Below are positions 1 to 11,060 of a DNA stretch of 64,000 nucleotides, in pieces. The stretch is from assembly GCF_018069625.1 (NCBI RefSeq), contig NZ_CP072941.1, positions 10,296,358-10,360,357 of the forward strand, in the 5' to 3' direction. Below the pieces are notes generated by a model. The model saw only the letters and a program-made list of their open reading frames with translations. It had not been told where the DNA came from and did not search any database. Source of the stretch: Streptomyces yatensis (GTDB lineage: Bacteria > Actinomycetota > Actinomycetes > Streptomycetales > Streptomycetaceae). How positions within the stretch are numbered: position 1 is the stretch's first letter; the number at the start of each line of letters is the position of its first letter. The position numbers and the translations under genes were made by a program.

Positions 1-2
1 CC

Positions 3-1687
<1,685 letters not shown>

Positions 1688-1741
1688 GGACGCTGAGCAG
1701 CCTCTCCGGCGGGACGCACTGAATCAGACGGAAAGAACGAA

Positions 1742-2176
1742 ATGACTGTCAACGGATTTGACCAGATCTTCCCGCTCGGGGAGAAGAACGACGCCTTCGC
1801 GCAGTACTTCATCGGCCAGAGCTACCTGGCTCCGCTCGCCTCGGGGAGCGTTCCCGTCAGCAATGTCTCCTTCGAGCCGGGCTGCCGCAATTACTGGCAC
1901 ATCCACCACGGCACGGGCGGCGGCGGTGACCAGATCCTGCTGTGCACGGCGGGCAGTGGCTGGTACCAGGCCGAGGGCGAGGAGCCTGTCAGCATGGTGC
2001 CGGGAACGGTGGTCCGCGTCCCGGCGGGCACGAAGCACTGGCACGGCGCGAAGGCCGACTCGTGGTTCTCCCACGTCGCGTTCATCACCCCGGGCGAAGG
2101 CGTCAGCAACGAATGGCTCGAGCCCGTCACCGACGAGGTGTACGGCGAGCTGCCGAAGAACGGAGCAACCGCATGA
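1742..2176 (+). CDS. small single-domain cupin protein
   Basis: This is a 144-aa protein with one conserved beta-barrel cupin. Metal-ligand motif 1 is visible around WHIHHGTGGGGDQILLC, and motif 2 is PAGTKHWHGAKADSWF. It resembles the cupins that accompany carboxymuconolactone-decarboxylase-like and aldo/keto reductase genes in actinomycetes, some of which act as lyases or isomerases on small oxygenated compounds. The actual reaction is unknown. It sits between two aldo/keto reductases and its stop overlaps the next start by ATGA, which indicates translational coupling. Confidence 0.85.
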   Translation: MTVNGFDQIFPLGEKNDAFAQYFIGQSYLAPLASGSVPVSNVSFEPGCRNYWHIHHGTGGGGDQILLCTAGSGWYQAEGEEPVSMVPGTVVRVPAGTKHWHGAKADSWFSHVAFITPGEGVSNEWLEPVTDEVYGELPKNGATA

Positions 2177-3030
2177 CCATCCTGGACGAGACCTACACGC
2201 TGTCCCACGGCGTCGAGATCCCCAAGCTGGGGCTCGGCACCTGGTTCATCGACGACGACAAGGCGGCCGACGCGGTCCGCGCAGCCGTGGAGATCGGCTA
2301 CCGCAACATCGACACCGCCCAGGCCTACGGCAACGAGCGAGGGGTCGGCGAGGGGGTGCGCACATCCGGTGTGCCCCGCGGCGAGCTGTTCGTCTCGACC
2401 AAACTCGCTGCGGAGATCAAGGACTACGACCAGGCGGTCGACGCGATCGACGGTTCCATGCGGAAGCTCGGCATCGAGTACATCGACCTGATGCTCATCC
2501 ACAGCCCGCAGCCGTGGGACGACTTCCGCGGTGGCGACTACGCCGAGGGTAACCGCGCAGCGTGGCGCGCGCTCGAAGAAGCGCATCAGGCCGGCAAGAT
2601 CCGCTCCATCGGGGTGTCCAACTTCCAGCAGCAGGACGTGGAGAACATCCTGCAGGGCGCGACCGTCGTGCCGCATGTGAACCAGCTGCTCGTCCACGCC
2701 GGCAACACCCCCTCCGAGCTGCTGGCCTATTGCGAGAGCAAGCAGATCCTCGTCGAGGCGTACTCGCCGATCGCCCACGGCGCGATCCTGCAGAACGCCG
2801 AGGTCCAGGCGATGGCGGAGAAGTACGGCGTGTCCGTCCCGCAGCTGTGCATCCGCTACACCCTGCAGCTGGGCACCGTGTCGCTGCCCAAGACGGCGAA
2901 CCCGGAACACATGCGCTCCAACGCCGAGGTCGACTTCGAGATCTCCGGCGAGGACATGGACGCCCTGCGGGGCCTGCGCGACGTGGACTACGGCGAGCAC
3001 GGCATGTTCCCCGTCTACAGCGGCAAGTGA
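2173..3030 (+). CDS. aldo/keto reductase (2,5-diketo-D-gluconate reductase-like, AKR5 type)
   Basis: The 285-aa protein is a different subfamily from the reductase at 701. It starts MTILDETYTLSHGVEIPKLG and has the AKR5-like motifs GYRNIDTAQAYGNERGVGEG (Asp and Tyr), FVSTKLAAEIKDY (Lys) and DLMLIHSPQPW (His). The C-terminal cofactor segment is LPKTANPEHMRSN. The ATG at 2173 overlaps the cupin stop, so the frame upstream of it is not coding. The family reduces ketones or aldehydes of sugars and keto acids with NADPH. With the cupin and the first reductase it forms a compact catabolic or detoxifying operon. The substrate is unknown. Confidence 0.9.
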   Translation: MTILDETYTLSHGVEIPKLGLGTWFIDDDKAADAVRAAVEIGYRNIDTAQAYGNERGVGEGVRTSGVPRGELFVSTKLAAEIKDYDQAVDAIDGSMRKLGIEYIDLMLIHSPQPWDDFRGGDYAEGNRAAWRALEEAHQAGKIRSIGVSNFQQQDVENILQGATVVPHVNQLLVHAGNTPSELLAYCESKQILVEAYSPIAHGAILQNAEVQAMAEKYGVSVPQLCIRYTLQLGTVSLPKTANPEHMRSNAEVDFEISGEDMDALRGLRDVDYGEHGMFPVYSGK

Positions 3031-3279
3031 CGCAGTCGGCAAGCCAAGCCGAGCTGGACCGGGAGATGGTTGAGTGGTTGGCCTCCCGGGCTCGCGCCGA
3101 GGCGCTGAACATGGCCGGGCAACTCCCGCAACGGCACGTCGAAGAAGGCCGTGCTGACCGATGTAGGGCTGGCCGCACCACGGCCACGATCCGGACGGTC
3201 AGGTCCGTGGCCAGGGCACGGAAGGCGTTGCGGGTTGGGGGGTTCACCAGCGCCCGCCGTGCGGTGACGGTCATGATCT

Positions 3280-3929
3280 GAAGGTAAGAGCAGAGCCCGG
3301 CATCGGGCGCGACAAAGACTCCGTCCGCCTCCACCAGGATGGTGGCGGGGTCCCCTTCTGTGGTGATCACGCCTTGCACGAAGATCTTGCGCTCGTCGGC
3401 TCCTGCGACGCGGGCAGTCACTCGCAGGGGGTTCCAGGGGGACCGGGCCTTGGTAGCGCATCTGAAGAGCGATGGTCATGCCCGGTTTGCCGGCGGCGGC
3501 GCATGCCCATCCCATCAGTTCGTCCAGGAGCGTGCCGCTGACGCCGCCATGGCCGTAGCCGGGTGGTCCTTCATGGGCGCTGCCGAGGAGGCACCGTCCC
3601 ACGACGCCGCCGTCGACAGGAGTCACCCGCATCGGCGGCGCGAGCGCGCTGCCCGCGCCGGTGACTGGGCTGTACATCCGTACGCCGCCCGGGAACTCGT
3701 CCACCTCGGGGATCTCCGTCGGCGCGTGGCGGCGGCCGGTGAGCTCTCGGGTGAGGGTGCAGACGCCGTCTGCCAGGTGGTGCAGTGTCTCCGGGGAGGC
3801 CGCGGTGCGGACGGTGGCGTCGACGAGCAGGCGCAGTTCGTGGCCCAGGGCGGCGATGGCCTTCCGTTGGCGTCCCAGGCTGCCCTCGGCTGCGGGATCG
3901 GGCGGGGCGGTGGTGTGGCGCTTGTTCAT
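3280..3929 (-). pseudogene. hotdog-fold (PaaI-like) thioesterase, frameshifted
   Basis: Reading from 3929, the first ~165 codons encode a thioesterase of the PaaI/hotdog type: GRRHAPTEIPEV, then CLLGSAHEGPPGYGHGGVSG and TLLDELMGWACAAAGK, which hold the HEGPPG...HGG and LLDE catalytic motifs. At about 3430 a run of five C (coding sense) breaks the frame. The next frame restores the family's C-terminus (RVTARVAGADERKIFVQG, ILVEADGVFVAPD). One extra base therefore separates the halves. Whether this is a mutation or a homopolymer error cannot be decided here. The gene faces the reductase operon. Confidence 0.7.
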
Positions 3930-4019
3930 CGGGTTTCTCTGTGTGCGTGGTAGCGCGAAGCAACGACGTGGTCAGCGCTGGGCCACCCTGACCCGGGCGG
4001 CGCTCCCGTCCCACCCGCC

Positions 4020-4433
4020 GCCCGCGAGCTGTACACGAACTGGGACGAGGTCGCGGAGATCGTCGTGGCCAATCTGCGCCTGGAGGCCGGACGCCACCCC
4101 GACGACGCCCTGCTCAACGAACTCATCGGCGAGGCCGTCGTGAAGGTGCCGGAGTTCAGCGCCTGGTGGGACAGCCACCGCGTGGCCCAGTGCGCCCACG
4201 ACACGCAGCACCTCCACCACCCCGTGGTCGGCGAGCTCACCCTGCGCCACGAGACCCTGGCGTTCCCGGCCGACCCGGACCAGGCGGTGTGCGTGTACAC
4301 CGCCGAACCCGGCTCCGCCTCCGCCGAGGCCCTCGCCCTCCTCGCCAGCTGGAGCGCCCCGACGCCCAGCGGGACAACAACAACACCTCACCCGCCGCCT
4401 GGCCCGACAGCACAGCCCGCCCGGAGTGACAGA
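4020..4433 (+). pseudogene. fragment of a second MmyB-type regulator (C-terminal domain only)
   Basis: The frame encodes ARELYTNWDEVAEIVVANLR, then GRHPDDALLNELIGE, HHPVVGELTLRHETLAF and VCVYTAEPGSASAEALALLA. Each segment aligns with the regulator at the left edge of the window. There is no HTH domain and no credible start; the sequence upstream is antisense to the thioesterase. It is a remnant, now joined in frame to the arginase-like start at 4470. It suggests that regulator-plus-reductase blocks were duplicated or recombined here. Confidence 0.7.
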
Positions 4434-4469
4434 CGGGCCGTGCGGCGGGCCACCCGTGAAAAGTTATCC

Positions 4470-5030
4470 ATGAGTCACGCCACTTCCTCCGACGCCTTCC
4501 GCAGCACAGGCGACCACCTGCGTCTCGTCTGGCCTCAGTGGCAGGGGGCCGGCGCGGCCGTCGTCAAGGAGTTCGCTCCCGAGTTCCCGCTCGACGTCGC
4601 CCGCCGTGGCTACACGATCGGCACCGCCGTCCTGGAAGCGGTGCTGCCGCCGCACGACGGCCCTACCGCAACCGTCCCGGTCACCATGACCGACGACGGC
4701 CTGGAGGAACGCGACGGCATCGAAGCCAAGACGGTCGTCCTCCAGCAGCTGGCCGATGCCCTGCACGTAATCAGCGACCACAACGCTGCGCGGATCACGA
4801 CGCTCGGTGGCGAGTGCGTGGTCAGGGTGGCCTCGTTCGCCGAACTCACCCGCCGCTACGGCGACGACCTGGCCGCGTCCGGCGGGACGAATACGCAGGG
4901 CGACGAACCGCGAGTACATGCGTTTGACACCGCTTTGGCCCTTGCCCGGTCAGTTCGGCACCGGTACGGCCCGGTCTTCCACGACTCGGTCGGCAACGGC
5001 ACCGACACCCCACGCCTCAAAGTGGCGTAG
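4470..5030 (+). pseudogene. arginase/ureohydrolase-family protein, N-terminal half only
   Basis: From the ATG at 4470 the frame reads like the N-terminus of actinobacterial arginase-family enzymes: DHLRLVWPQWQGAGAA, EFPLDVARRGYTIGTAVLEA and TLGGECVVRVASFAELTRRYGDDL. The family then needs the metal-binding DAHxD motif. Here the sequence leaves the family right after RYGDDLA, and no DAH motif follows before the stop at 5030. The enzyme therefore lacks its manganese site and cannot work. The family hydrolyses arginine, agmatine or related guanidino compounds. Confidence 0.65.
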
Positions 5031-5470
5031 CAAAGGCGTATGTGTCGGCGGCGGCTTCCACCCGAGCCACCGCATGGTCTCAGCTGGCGTACGAACTGGA
5101 GACCCCGGAGAACTACTGGGACGACGAGAAGGCCGTGTGCCTGCTGGTCGAGTACTTCACCCGACGACGCTCAAGGAGTGATCTCATTTTTTCCGGCGCG
5201 CACTTCGAGCGTGGACCCGCGTGGGGTGGACCACCCCTTCTGGGCCGCGTCGGCTGAGGCTCTGCGGGCGGACAGGGGCGCCTTCCACGATCAGTTGGTC
5301 CCTCTCCGGACAGCACTCCTAGCCAGTCGGCGGGCTACAGCAGTGCCCCGAGGACGAGGACGAGGTGGAGTGGCCCAGTTCTGCCACGGTCGCGACACGC
5401 GTCGCCGAAAAGTGTCATGCCGTTCGGCTGGATGCGGAAGGACGGGCCGATTTCCCGGGAGTACCGCTCG

Positions 5471-5503
5471 GCCAGGGCCAGGCCAGGGCCAGGGCCAGGG
5501 CCG
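5471..5503. repeat. short tandem (GCCAGG)n tract
   Basis: About 32 bases are made of imperfect GCCAGG hexamers. On the minus strand they encode Pro-Trp runs that have no biological meaning. Confidence 0.8.
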
Positions 5504-5737
5504 CGGCCTTCGGCTCGGCGATCCGCGGCTCGCCGGCCTCGCCGAGGGTGATCGGCACGAGCCGCAGCTCGGCCGGCCCCTATGGGGGCAGGCGTCGTGC
5601 CGTCGAGCACGAGGCTCTGGGCGATCCGGATCGGGGCGATGCCTGGTCTCGTCGAGGTGGCGTTGGCCCCGGGCGGGAGGGTCGAGCAGAAGCTCTGGAC
5701 GGCCGGCCTGGTTCCTTCCGCGGTCTCGATGACGACA

Positions 5738-5812
5738 CCCCGGCGTCGGCCCCGGTGAGCGTGTGCCCGCCCCGGCGTCGGCCGCGTCGAGCGTGTGCCC
5801 GCCCCGGCGTCG
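5738..5812. repeat. 32-33 bp tandem repeat, about 2.3 copies
   Basis: Units starting at 5738, 5771 and 5803 share CCCGGCGTCG and GAGCGTGTGCCCGC. They lie in decayed sequence and probably arose by slippage. Confidence 0.75.
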
Positions 5813-6099
5813 CGCCCCCCGGCCTGGTCGAGGGCGGAGATCGTGCTGAGCAGTCCCTCGATGCCGTGGTCGAGTGCATGGTCCGTCGCCGGCGAGACGA
5901 CGTCGATGCCGATTTTCGCAGGTGCTGCCCGGTGTCGGTGGGTACCCGGAGCGTTGTCTGGGCTTCCTGGTCAGAGCGGTGTCGCCTACGAGCACGATCT
6001 TCATCGCGTCTCCTTCGCTCGTGTTTGGACGGGCGGCACCGTTGCGCCGCGGCGGTTGACAGAACCCGCTCACCCCATTCAGGATCTGTCCCATCCTTA

Positions 6100-6125
6100 T
6101 GAACAGTCGTTCCGACTACGTGAAC
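6100..6125 (+). promoter_or_regulatory. predicted IclR-type operator upstream of the catabolic operon
   Basis: GTTCC at 6109, seven bases, then TGAAC at 6121, with a further GAAC half-site at 6101, ending 18 bases before the ATG at 6143. It mirrors the sites at 11417-11441 and 16422-16446. The likely binder is the IclR regulator at 16490. This is inferred from motif recurrence. Confidence 0.6.
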
Positions 6126-6142
6126 GAACGGGAGCGTACTTC

Positions 6143-7021
6143 ATGAATTTGGGCCGGACGCTGTTGTTCTCGCCTGGCGACCACGCACGGCGGGTGGAAC
6201 GTGCCCTGGCGTCGCCGGCGGCCACCGTCGTCCTCGATCTGGAGGACGGCGTCGCCGAGGGCGCGGCCAAGGAGGCCGCCCGTGCCACGATCGCCCGCGC
6301 ACTGTCGAGCACGCGCCGTACCGGGCTATTCGTGCGAGTCAACGGGACGGGCAGTCCTGAGCAGGCCGCCGACCTCGCCGTGCTCGCTCCGGTCCTCGGC
6401 CACGTCACCGGGATCGTCGTCCCCAAGGTCGAGTCCGGTAAAGAGGTGGCCCAGCTCGGGGAGCGGTTGCACGAGATCGAGCGTGACCTGGGGATCGAGC
6501 CCGGCTCGCTCCTTGTCGTGCCGGTGGTCGAGACCTGCGCGGGCTTGCTCGCCGCGCCAGGTATCGCGGCCGCGCCACGGGTCGCCGCGCTGATTCTCGG
6601 CGTCCTCGACCTGGCCGCCGAGCTCGGTGTGTCGCCAGTGGCCGGCAGTGGCGGCCTGGACCACGTCCGGGTGCACCTCGCGGTGGCCGCTCGGGCGGCC
6701 CGGCTCCCGGCGCCGGCCGACGGCCCGCACCCCGATCTTGAAGACGACGAGGGACTCAGGCGGAGCAGCCTGGCCTCCCGGGCGCTCGGATTCGGTGGCC
6801 GGGTCGTGCTGCATCCCCGCCAGCTCGAAGCGGTGGAGCGGGCCTATGCCCCGACTGCGGACGAGGTCCTACGGGCGCGCCGTGTCGTTGAGGCGGCCGC
6901 GGCGGGGGCGGGCAGCCTCCGTCTGCCGGACGGGACCTTCGTCGACGAGCCGGTCATTGCCTGGGCACGTGCGGTGCTCGCCGAGACCGGGGAGGTGACG
7001 CGTGAGCACGCTCCCGCTTGA
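6143..7021 (+). CDS. HpcH/HpaI (CitE-like) CoA-ester lyase
   Basis: The 292-aa protein belongs to the CitE/beta-methylmalyl-CoA lyase family, Mg-dependent TIM-barrel enzymes that cleave or hydrolyse malyl-CoA-type thioesters. Visible motifs are RTLLFSPGDHARRVERAL, VLDLEDGVAEGAK-like text with the metal-site Asp/Glu, LFVRVNG, GIVVPKVES (VPKVE) and VVPVVET. The C-terminal FGGRVVLHPRQLEAVE is the lid and CoA region. The usual GSEDF motif is replaced by LGVLDLAAELG, so the exact reaction may differ. ATG 6143 is chosen because homology begins there and the operator lies just upstream. It is the first gene of a five- to six-gene operon with a CoA-transferase, a hydratase and a dehydrogenase. Confidence 0.88.
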   Translation: MNLGRTLLFSPGDHARRVERALASPAATVVLDLEDGVAEGAAKEAARATIARALSSTRRTGLFVRVNGTGSPEQAADLAVLAPVLGHVTGIVVPKVESGKEVAQLGERLHEIERDLGIEPGSLLVVPVVETCAGLLAAPGIAAAPRVAALILGVLDLAAELGVSPVAGSGGLDHVRVHLAVAARAARLPAPADGPHPDLEDDEGLRRSSLASRALGFGGRVVLHPRQLEAVERAYAPTADEVLRARRVVEAAAAGAGSLRLPDGTFVDEPVIAWARAVLAETGEVTREHAPA

Positions 7022-8162
7022 GGACATCACAGTGGTCGGCCTGGAGCAGGCCGTGGCCGCGCCGTTGGCCACCCGCCGGCTCGCCGACCTGGGCGCGCGG
7101 ATCATCAAGGTCGAACATCCCGATGGTGGAGATTTCGCGCGTGCGTACGACGACGTCGTGGGCGGGCAGTCCAGCGTCTTCGTCTGGCTCAACCGGGGCA
7201 AGGAGTCCGTCCAGCTCGATCTGAAGAACGACGCCGACCGGGCGGCCTTCGAGGAGGTCCTGGCGGCCGCGGACGTCTTCGTCGCGAACCTGTCGCCGCG
7301 CGCCCTCGTCGACCTGGGCCTGGACTCCGAGGCACTATGCGCCCGGCATCCGGGGCTGATCGTCTGCACGATCTCGGGATACGCGCCGGACGGCCCGCAG
7401 CCCGGCAAGAAGGCCTATGACGCGCTGATTCAGGCCGAGGTCGGCCTGATGGCGCTGACGGGATGGCCGGACTCGCCGGCCAAGACCGGGATTTCGGTCG
7501 CCGACATCGCCGCCGGCTCGTTCGCCTACAGCGGCGTGCTGGCCGCGCTTCGGCACCGCGACCGGACCGGCGAGGCGCTCCCGGTGCACGTGCCACTGTT
7601 CGGTGCGCTGACCGAGTGGATGGCCTACCCGCTTTACTACACGGCGCACAGCGGGCGGACCCCGGCGCCGATGGGGACGGCACACCCCACCATCGCCCCG
7701 TACGGCGCGGTGCCGACCGCGGAGGGCCGACACGTGATGATCGCGGTACAGAACGAGGGCGAGTGGCGTCGGCTCTGCACCGAGGTGCTGGACATCCCGG
7801 AGCTGCTCGACGACGCTCGGCTGTCCAGCAACGCGCTGCGGGTGGCGCACCGCGCGAAGCTCGATGAGCTGCTCGAGCGGGCGTTCCGGACGCTGCCGGA
7901 GGCGGTGCTGGTCGAGCGGCTGGAGGCGGCCCGGATCGCGTGGGCCCGGCTGAACCATGTCGCCGACCTGGAGCACCACCCTGAGCTGGCCGTTCCTGCT
8001 CGCTGGCTCGACACACGCACTCCAGCCGGCCCGATCCGCACGCTGACCCCGGTCGCGGCCCCGGGCGGGCGGGTCGCCCGCGGCGGCGCGGTCCCGGCGC
8101 TGGGCCAGCACACCGCGTCGGTGCTCGCCGAGCTGGCAGCCCGACGGAAGGAGACGGCATGA
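7002..8162 (+). CDS. family III (CaiB/BaiF) CoA-transferase
   Basis: A GTG at 7002 inside the end of the lyase gene (20-base overlap) starts a 386-aa protein. Family features are the N-terminal VVGLEQAVAAPLATRRLADLG, IIKVEHPDGGDFAR, VFVWLNRGKESVQLDLK and the active-site region KTGISVADIAAGSFAYSGV, whose Asp forms the acyl anhydride. Such enzymes move CoA between carboxylates, typically activating a dicarboxylate with succinyl-CoA. Placed next to a hydratase and an acyl-CoA dehydrogenase, it is the likely activation step of the pathway. Confidence 0.9.
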   Translation: MSTLPLEDITVVGLEQAVAAPLATRRLADLGARIIKVEHPDGGDFARAYDDVVGGQSSVFVWLNRGKESVQLDLKNDADRAAFEEVLAAADVFVANLSPRALVDLGLDSEALCARHPGLIVCTISGYAPDGPQPGKKAYDALIQAEVGLMALTGWPDSPAKTGISVADIAAGSFAYSGVLAALRHRDRTGEALPVHVPLFGALTEWMAYPLYYTAHSGRTPAPMGTAHPTIAPYGAVPTAEGRHVMIAVQNEGEWRRLCTEVLDIPELLDDARLSSNALRVAHRAKLDELLERAFRTLPEAVLVERLEAARIAWARLNHVADLEHHPELAVPARWLDTRTPAGPIRTLTPVAAPGGRVARGGAVPALGQHTASVLAELAARRKETA

Positions 8163-8650
8163 CCACACACGACGGCTGGCAGGGCCGGTTCTTCGAGGAC
8201 TTCGTGCCCGGCGACGTCTACCGGCACCCCTTGGGCCGCACGATCACCACCACCGACAACATCTGGTTCACCCTGCTGACCCAGAACACTGCGCCGCTGC
8301 ACTTCGACCATGAGTACGCCCGGCGCACCGAGTTCGGCGAGCCACTGGTCAACTCGACGTTCACGCTTGCCCTCGTTGCGGGGCAGAGCGTCACCGACGT
8401 GTCCCAAAACGTGTTCGCCAACCTCGGCTGGACCGACATCGTGCTGCCCGCCCCGGTCTTCGAGGGCGACACGATCCGTTCCCGCTCCACCGTGGTGGAG
8501 GTCAGGGAGTCGCGATCGCGGCCGACCCTCGGCGTCATCACTGTGCGGACTGCCGGGGTCAAGCAGACCGGCGAGACGGTGATCGAGTTCAGCAGGACCT
8601 TGCTGGTTTACAAGCGCGGGCACGGCCCGCGATCGGAGGACGTGGTATGA
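8159..8650 (+). CDS. MaoC-family hydratase (mesaconyl-CoA hydratase-like)
   Basis: The 163-aa protein is a single hotdog-fold MaoC dehydratase. It begins RFFEDFVPGDVYRHPLGRTI and continues TQNTAPLHFDHEYAR, where the D/H pair of the hydratase motif sits. Later APVFEGDTIRSRSTVVEVRE is typical of mesaconyl-CoA and related hydratases. It would add water to an enoyl-CoA made by the neighbouring dehydrogenase. ATGA overlaps join it to both the transferase and the dehydrogenase. Confidence 0.88.
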   Translation: MTTHDGWQGRFFEDFVPGDVYRHPLGRTITTTDNIWFTLLTQNTAPLHFDHEYARRTEFGEPLVNSTFTLALVAGQSVTDVSQNVFANLGWTDIVLPAPVFEGDTIRSRSTVVEVRESRSRPTLGVITVRTAGVKQTGETVIEFSRTLLVYKRGHGPRSEDVV

Positions 8651-9825
8651 CAACCGCCGCGACAGCTGCCCGCAGCGACCGCACCGAGCTGCGCCGTGAC
8701 CTGCGGCAGCTCATCGACACCATCTGCGCGGACTACCCGGACGCCTACTGGCGGGAGGTCGACGAAGCGCGCCACTACCCGGAGGAGTTCGTCAACGCCC
8801 TGACCGGAACCGGATGCCTCGGCGCCCTGGTGCCCGAGGAGTACGGCGGCCTGGGCCTTGGCGTCGGTGACGCGTCGGTACTGCTGGAGGGGATCAACGC
8901 CAACGGCGGCAACGCCGGGCCGGTCCACGCTCAGCTCTACACGATGGGCTCGGTGCTGCGACATGGCAGCGAGGAGCAGAAGCGGCGCTACCTTCCCGAC
9001 ATCGCGGCGGGGAAGGTTCGGCTGCAGGCATTCGGCGTGACAGAGCCGACTGCGGGGACCGACACCACCCGGATCCGGACCACGGCGACGCGCACGGACG
9101 ACGGGTACGTGATCGACGGCCAGAAGGTCTTCATCTCCCGCGTCCAGCACTCCGACCTGATGCTGCTGCTCGCCCGCACCGCCCGCCGCGAGGACGTGGC
9201 GCGCAAGTCCGACGGCATGTCGCTGTTCCTGATCGACCTGCGCGAGGTTGAAGGCGTCGAGCTGCGGCCGATCCGGACCATGGTCAACCACGAGACCAAC
9301 GAGGTCTTCTTCAACAGCGTGCGTATCCCCGCCGACGCCCTGATCGGCGAGGAGGGCGAGGGCTTTCGCTACGTCCTGGACGGGATGAACGCAGAGCGCA
9401 TCCTCATCGCCTCCGAGTGCGTCGGCGACGGGCGCTGGTTCGTGCAGCGCGCCTCCCGGTACGCGACCGAACGCGAGGTGTTCGAGCGGCCCATCGGCCG
9501 TAACCAGGGCGTGCAGTTCCCGATCGCGCAGGCCCACGTGCACATCGAGGCAGCCGATCTCATGCGCTGGAAGGCCGCGGACCTGTTCGACGCCGGGCTG
9601 CCCTGTGCGGCCGAGGCGAACATGGCGAAGCTGCTGGCGTCGAACGCCTCCTGGGAGGCCGCCGACGTCGCACTGCAGACCCACGGCGGCTATGGCATGA
9701 CGGCGGAGTACGACATCGAGCGGAAGTTCCGGGAGACCCGGCTGTACCGGATCGCGCCGATCTCGTCGAACCTGATCCTCTCCTACATCGGGGAGCACGT
9801 CCTCGGCATGCCCCGGTCCTTCTGA
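8647..9825 (+). CDS. acyl-CoA dehydrogenase
   Basis: The 392-aa FAD enzyme has the ACAD architecture: an N-terminal helical domain (EEYGGLGLGVGDASVLLEGI), a middle beta domain with the FAD-binding AFGVTEPTAGTDTTRIRTTA and KVFISRVQHSDLMLLLAR, and a C-terminal helical domain with MNAERILIASECVGDGRWFV and LQTHGGYGMTAEYDIERKFR. The glutamate in the AEYDIER region is near the usual catalytic-base position. It oxidises an acyl-CoA to the enoyl-CoA for the MaoC hydratase. The substrate is probably a branched or dicarboxylic acyl-CoA given the neighbours. That is inference. Confidence 0.92.
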   Translation: MTTAATAARSDRTELRRDLRQLIDTICADYPDAYWREVDEARHYPEEFVNALTGTGCLGALVPEEYGGLGLGVGDASVLLEGINANGGNAGPVHAQLYTMGSVLRHGSEEQKRRYLPDIAAGKVRLQAFGVTEPTAGTDTTRIRTTATRTDDGYVIDGQKVFISRVQHSDLMLLLARTARREDVARKSDGMSLFLIDLREVEGVELRPIRTMVNHETNEVFFNSVRIPADALIGEEGEGFRYVLDGMNAERILIASECVGDGRWFVQRASRYATEREVFERPIGRNQGVQFPIAQAHVHIEAADLMRWKAADLFDAGLPCAAEANMAKLLASNASWEAADVALQTHGGYGMTAEYDIERKFRETRLYRIAPISSNLILSYIGEHVLGMPRSF

Positions 9826-9835
9826 AAGGAGCAGC

Positions 9836-11053
9836 ATGGCCAGCACGTTCCGCGAGCTCGCGGACTGGGCCGTGGCCTTCGCGCCCACCGAATCGGATCT
9901 GCGGCTGGCGCGGACGGCCCTGACCGACACCCTCGCCGTCGCCCTCGCCGCGGAGCACGAGCCGATCGTGGAGCACACCGCGGGCCTGCCGGCCGCGCTG
10001 CGCTGGACGGCGATCGGGCACACCCTCGACTTCGACGACGTCCATCTCCCCTCGACCTCCCACATCAGCGTGGTCTGCGCGAGCGCCACCCTCACCGTCG
10101 GTGGTGGCGACCGGGAGTTCCTGGCCGCGGCCGGCGTGATGGCGCGGCTCGGGACCGCGCTGGGATGGGGCCACTACCAGCGGGGCTGGCACGCGACCTG
10201 CACGGCCGGGGCGCCGACCGCGGCGGTCGCGGCCGCGCTGGGTCTGGGGCTCGGCGCGGAGGGCGTGCTGCGGGCGATGGCCTTGGCCGTCCCCGCCGCC
10301 GGTGGACTGCAGCGCGCGTTCGGCACTGAGGCCAAACCGCTGCAGGTCGGCTTCGCGACCGACGCGGGGGTCCGGGCGGCGCGGCTCGCCGCCGGCGGGG
10401 CGAGCGCCGATCCCGCCGCCCTCGACCACTGGTTCGATCTGGTCGGAGGCGAGCACGGGCTCGACCTCTCCGGGCCCGCGGTGCCGGACGGGCTCGCGGT
10501 CAAGCCGTTCCCGTGCTGCTACGCCCTGCAGCGCCCGATCGGGGCCACGCGACTGTTCGGCCCGGTCCCGCTCGACCAGGTCGCTTCGGTCGAGATGCTG
10601 GTCGAGGAGTCCACCCTGCAGCCGCTGGTCCACCACCGCCCGCGCGCCGGTGCGGAGGGCAAATTCTCGCTGCCCTACGCCGTCGCCGCGACCCTGGTCG
10701 ACGGGTTCCCCACGGCAGCGAGCTTCACTGACGCGGCCGTCGCCCGGCCGGAGATCGTCGTCCTCCTCGATCGCACCGCCGTACGCACGCGGCCGGGAGG
10801 GTCCGGTGTGCTCGCGGGGGACACCACGATTGAAATCGGCCTCACGGACGGTTCCACCACCCGCCGCGCTTTGCATTTGCCGCCGGGGCATCCCGCGGCA
10901 CCCCTCGCCCCCGACGAACTGGTTGCGAAGATCACCGGCTGTGTGGGCCCGGAGCGCAGCCGGCAGGTCGCCACCGCCGGCTGGGCCGAGGCCGCCCGGA
11001 TCCTGGCCGGGGCGTTTCCACCCGACACCACAGTCCCCGAACCGAGAAAGTGA
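9836..11053 (+). CDS. MmgE/PrpD-family protein
   Basis: The 405-aa protein matches the MmgE/PrpD fold (2-methylcitrate dehydratase and iminodisuccinate epimerase relatives). Signs are ELADWAVAFAPTESDLRLA, DTLAVALAAEHEP, TAIGHTLDFDDVHLPSTSH (the family's active-site region), GWHATCTAGAPTAAVAAALG and VKPFPCCYALQRPIGAT. AAGGA precedes the ATG by about 6 bases. In this operon it could dehydrate or epimerise a hydroxy-dicarboxylate. The substrate is not predictable. Confidence 0.88.
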   Translation: MASTFRELADWAVAFAPTESDLRLARTALTDTLAVALAAEHEPIVEHTAGLPAALRWTAIGHTLDFDDVHLPSTSHISVVCASATLTVGGGDREFLAAAGVMARLGTALGWGHYQRGWHATCTAGAPTAAVAAALGLGLGAEGVLRAMALAVPAAGGLQRAFGTEAKPLQVGFATDAGVRAARLAAGGASADPAALDHWFDLVGGEHGLDLSGPAVPDGLAVKPFPCCYALQRPIGATRLFGPVPLDQVASVEMLVEESTLQPLVHHRPRAGAEGKFSLPYAVAATLVDGFPTAASFTDAAVARPEIVVLLDRTAVRTRPGGSGVLAGDTTIEIGLTDGSTTRRALHLPPGHPAAPLAPDELVAKITGCVGPERSRQVATAGWAEAARILAGAFPPDTTVPEPRK

Positions 11054-11060
11054 GCTCCCC

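Larger units (their letters stand above)
5040..6099. other. degenerate region without an intact gene
   Basis: About 1.06 kb holds only broken frames. A short plus frame from 5042 (AWSQLAYELETPENYWDDEK...) and a minus frame whose start at 6004 reads MKIVLVGDTALTRK break off quickly or turn into low-complexity Arg/Pro text. Two simple-repeat tracts lie inside (5471-5503 and 5738-5812). I read this as decayed DNA between the reductase cluster and the catabolic operon. No product can be named. Confidence 0.6.

Noticed and set aside
4065..5030. A single regulator-arginase fusion protein
   Set aside because: Both parts are fragments lacking key regions, and an ATG plus arginase homology start at 4470.
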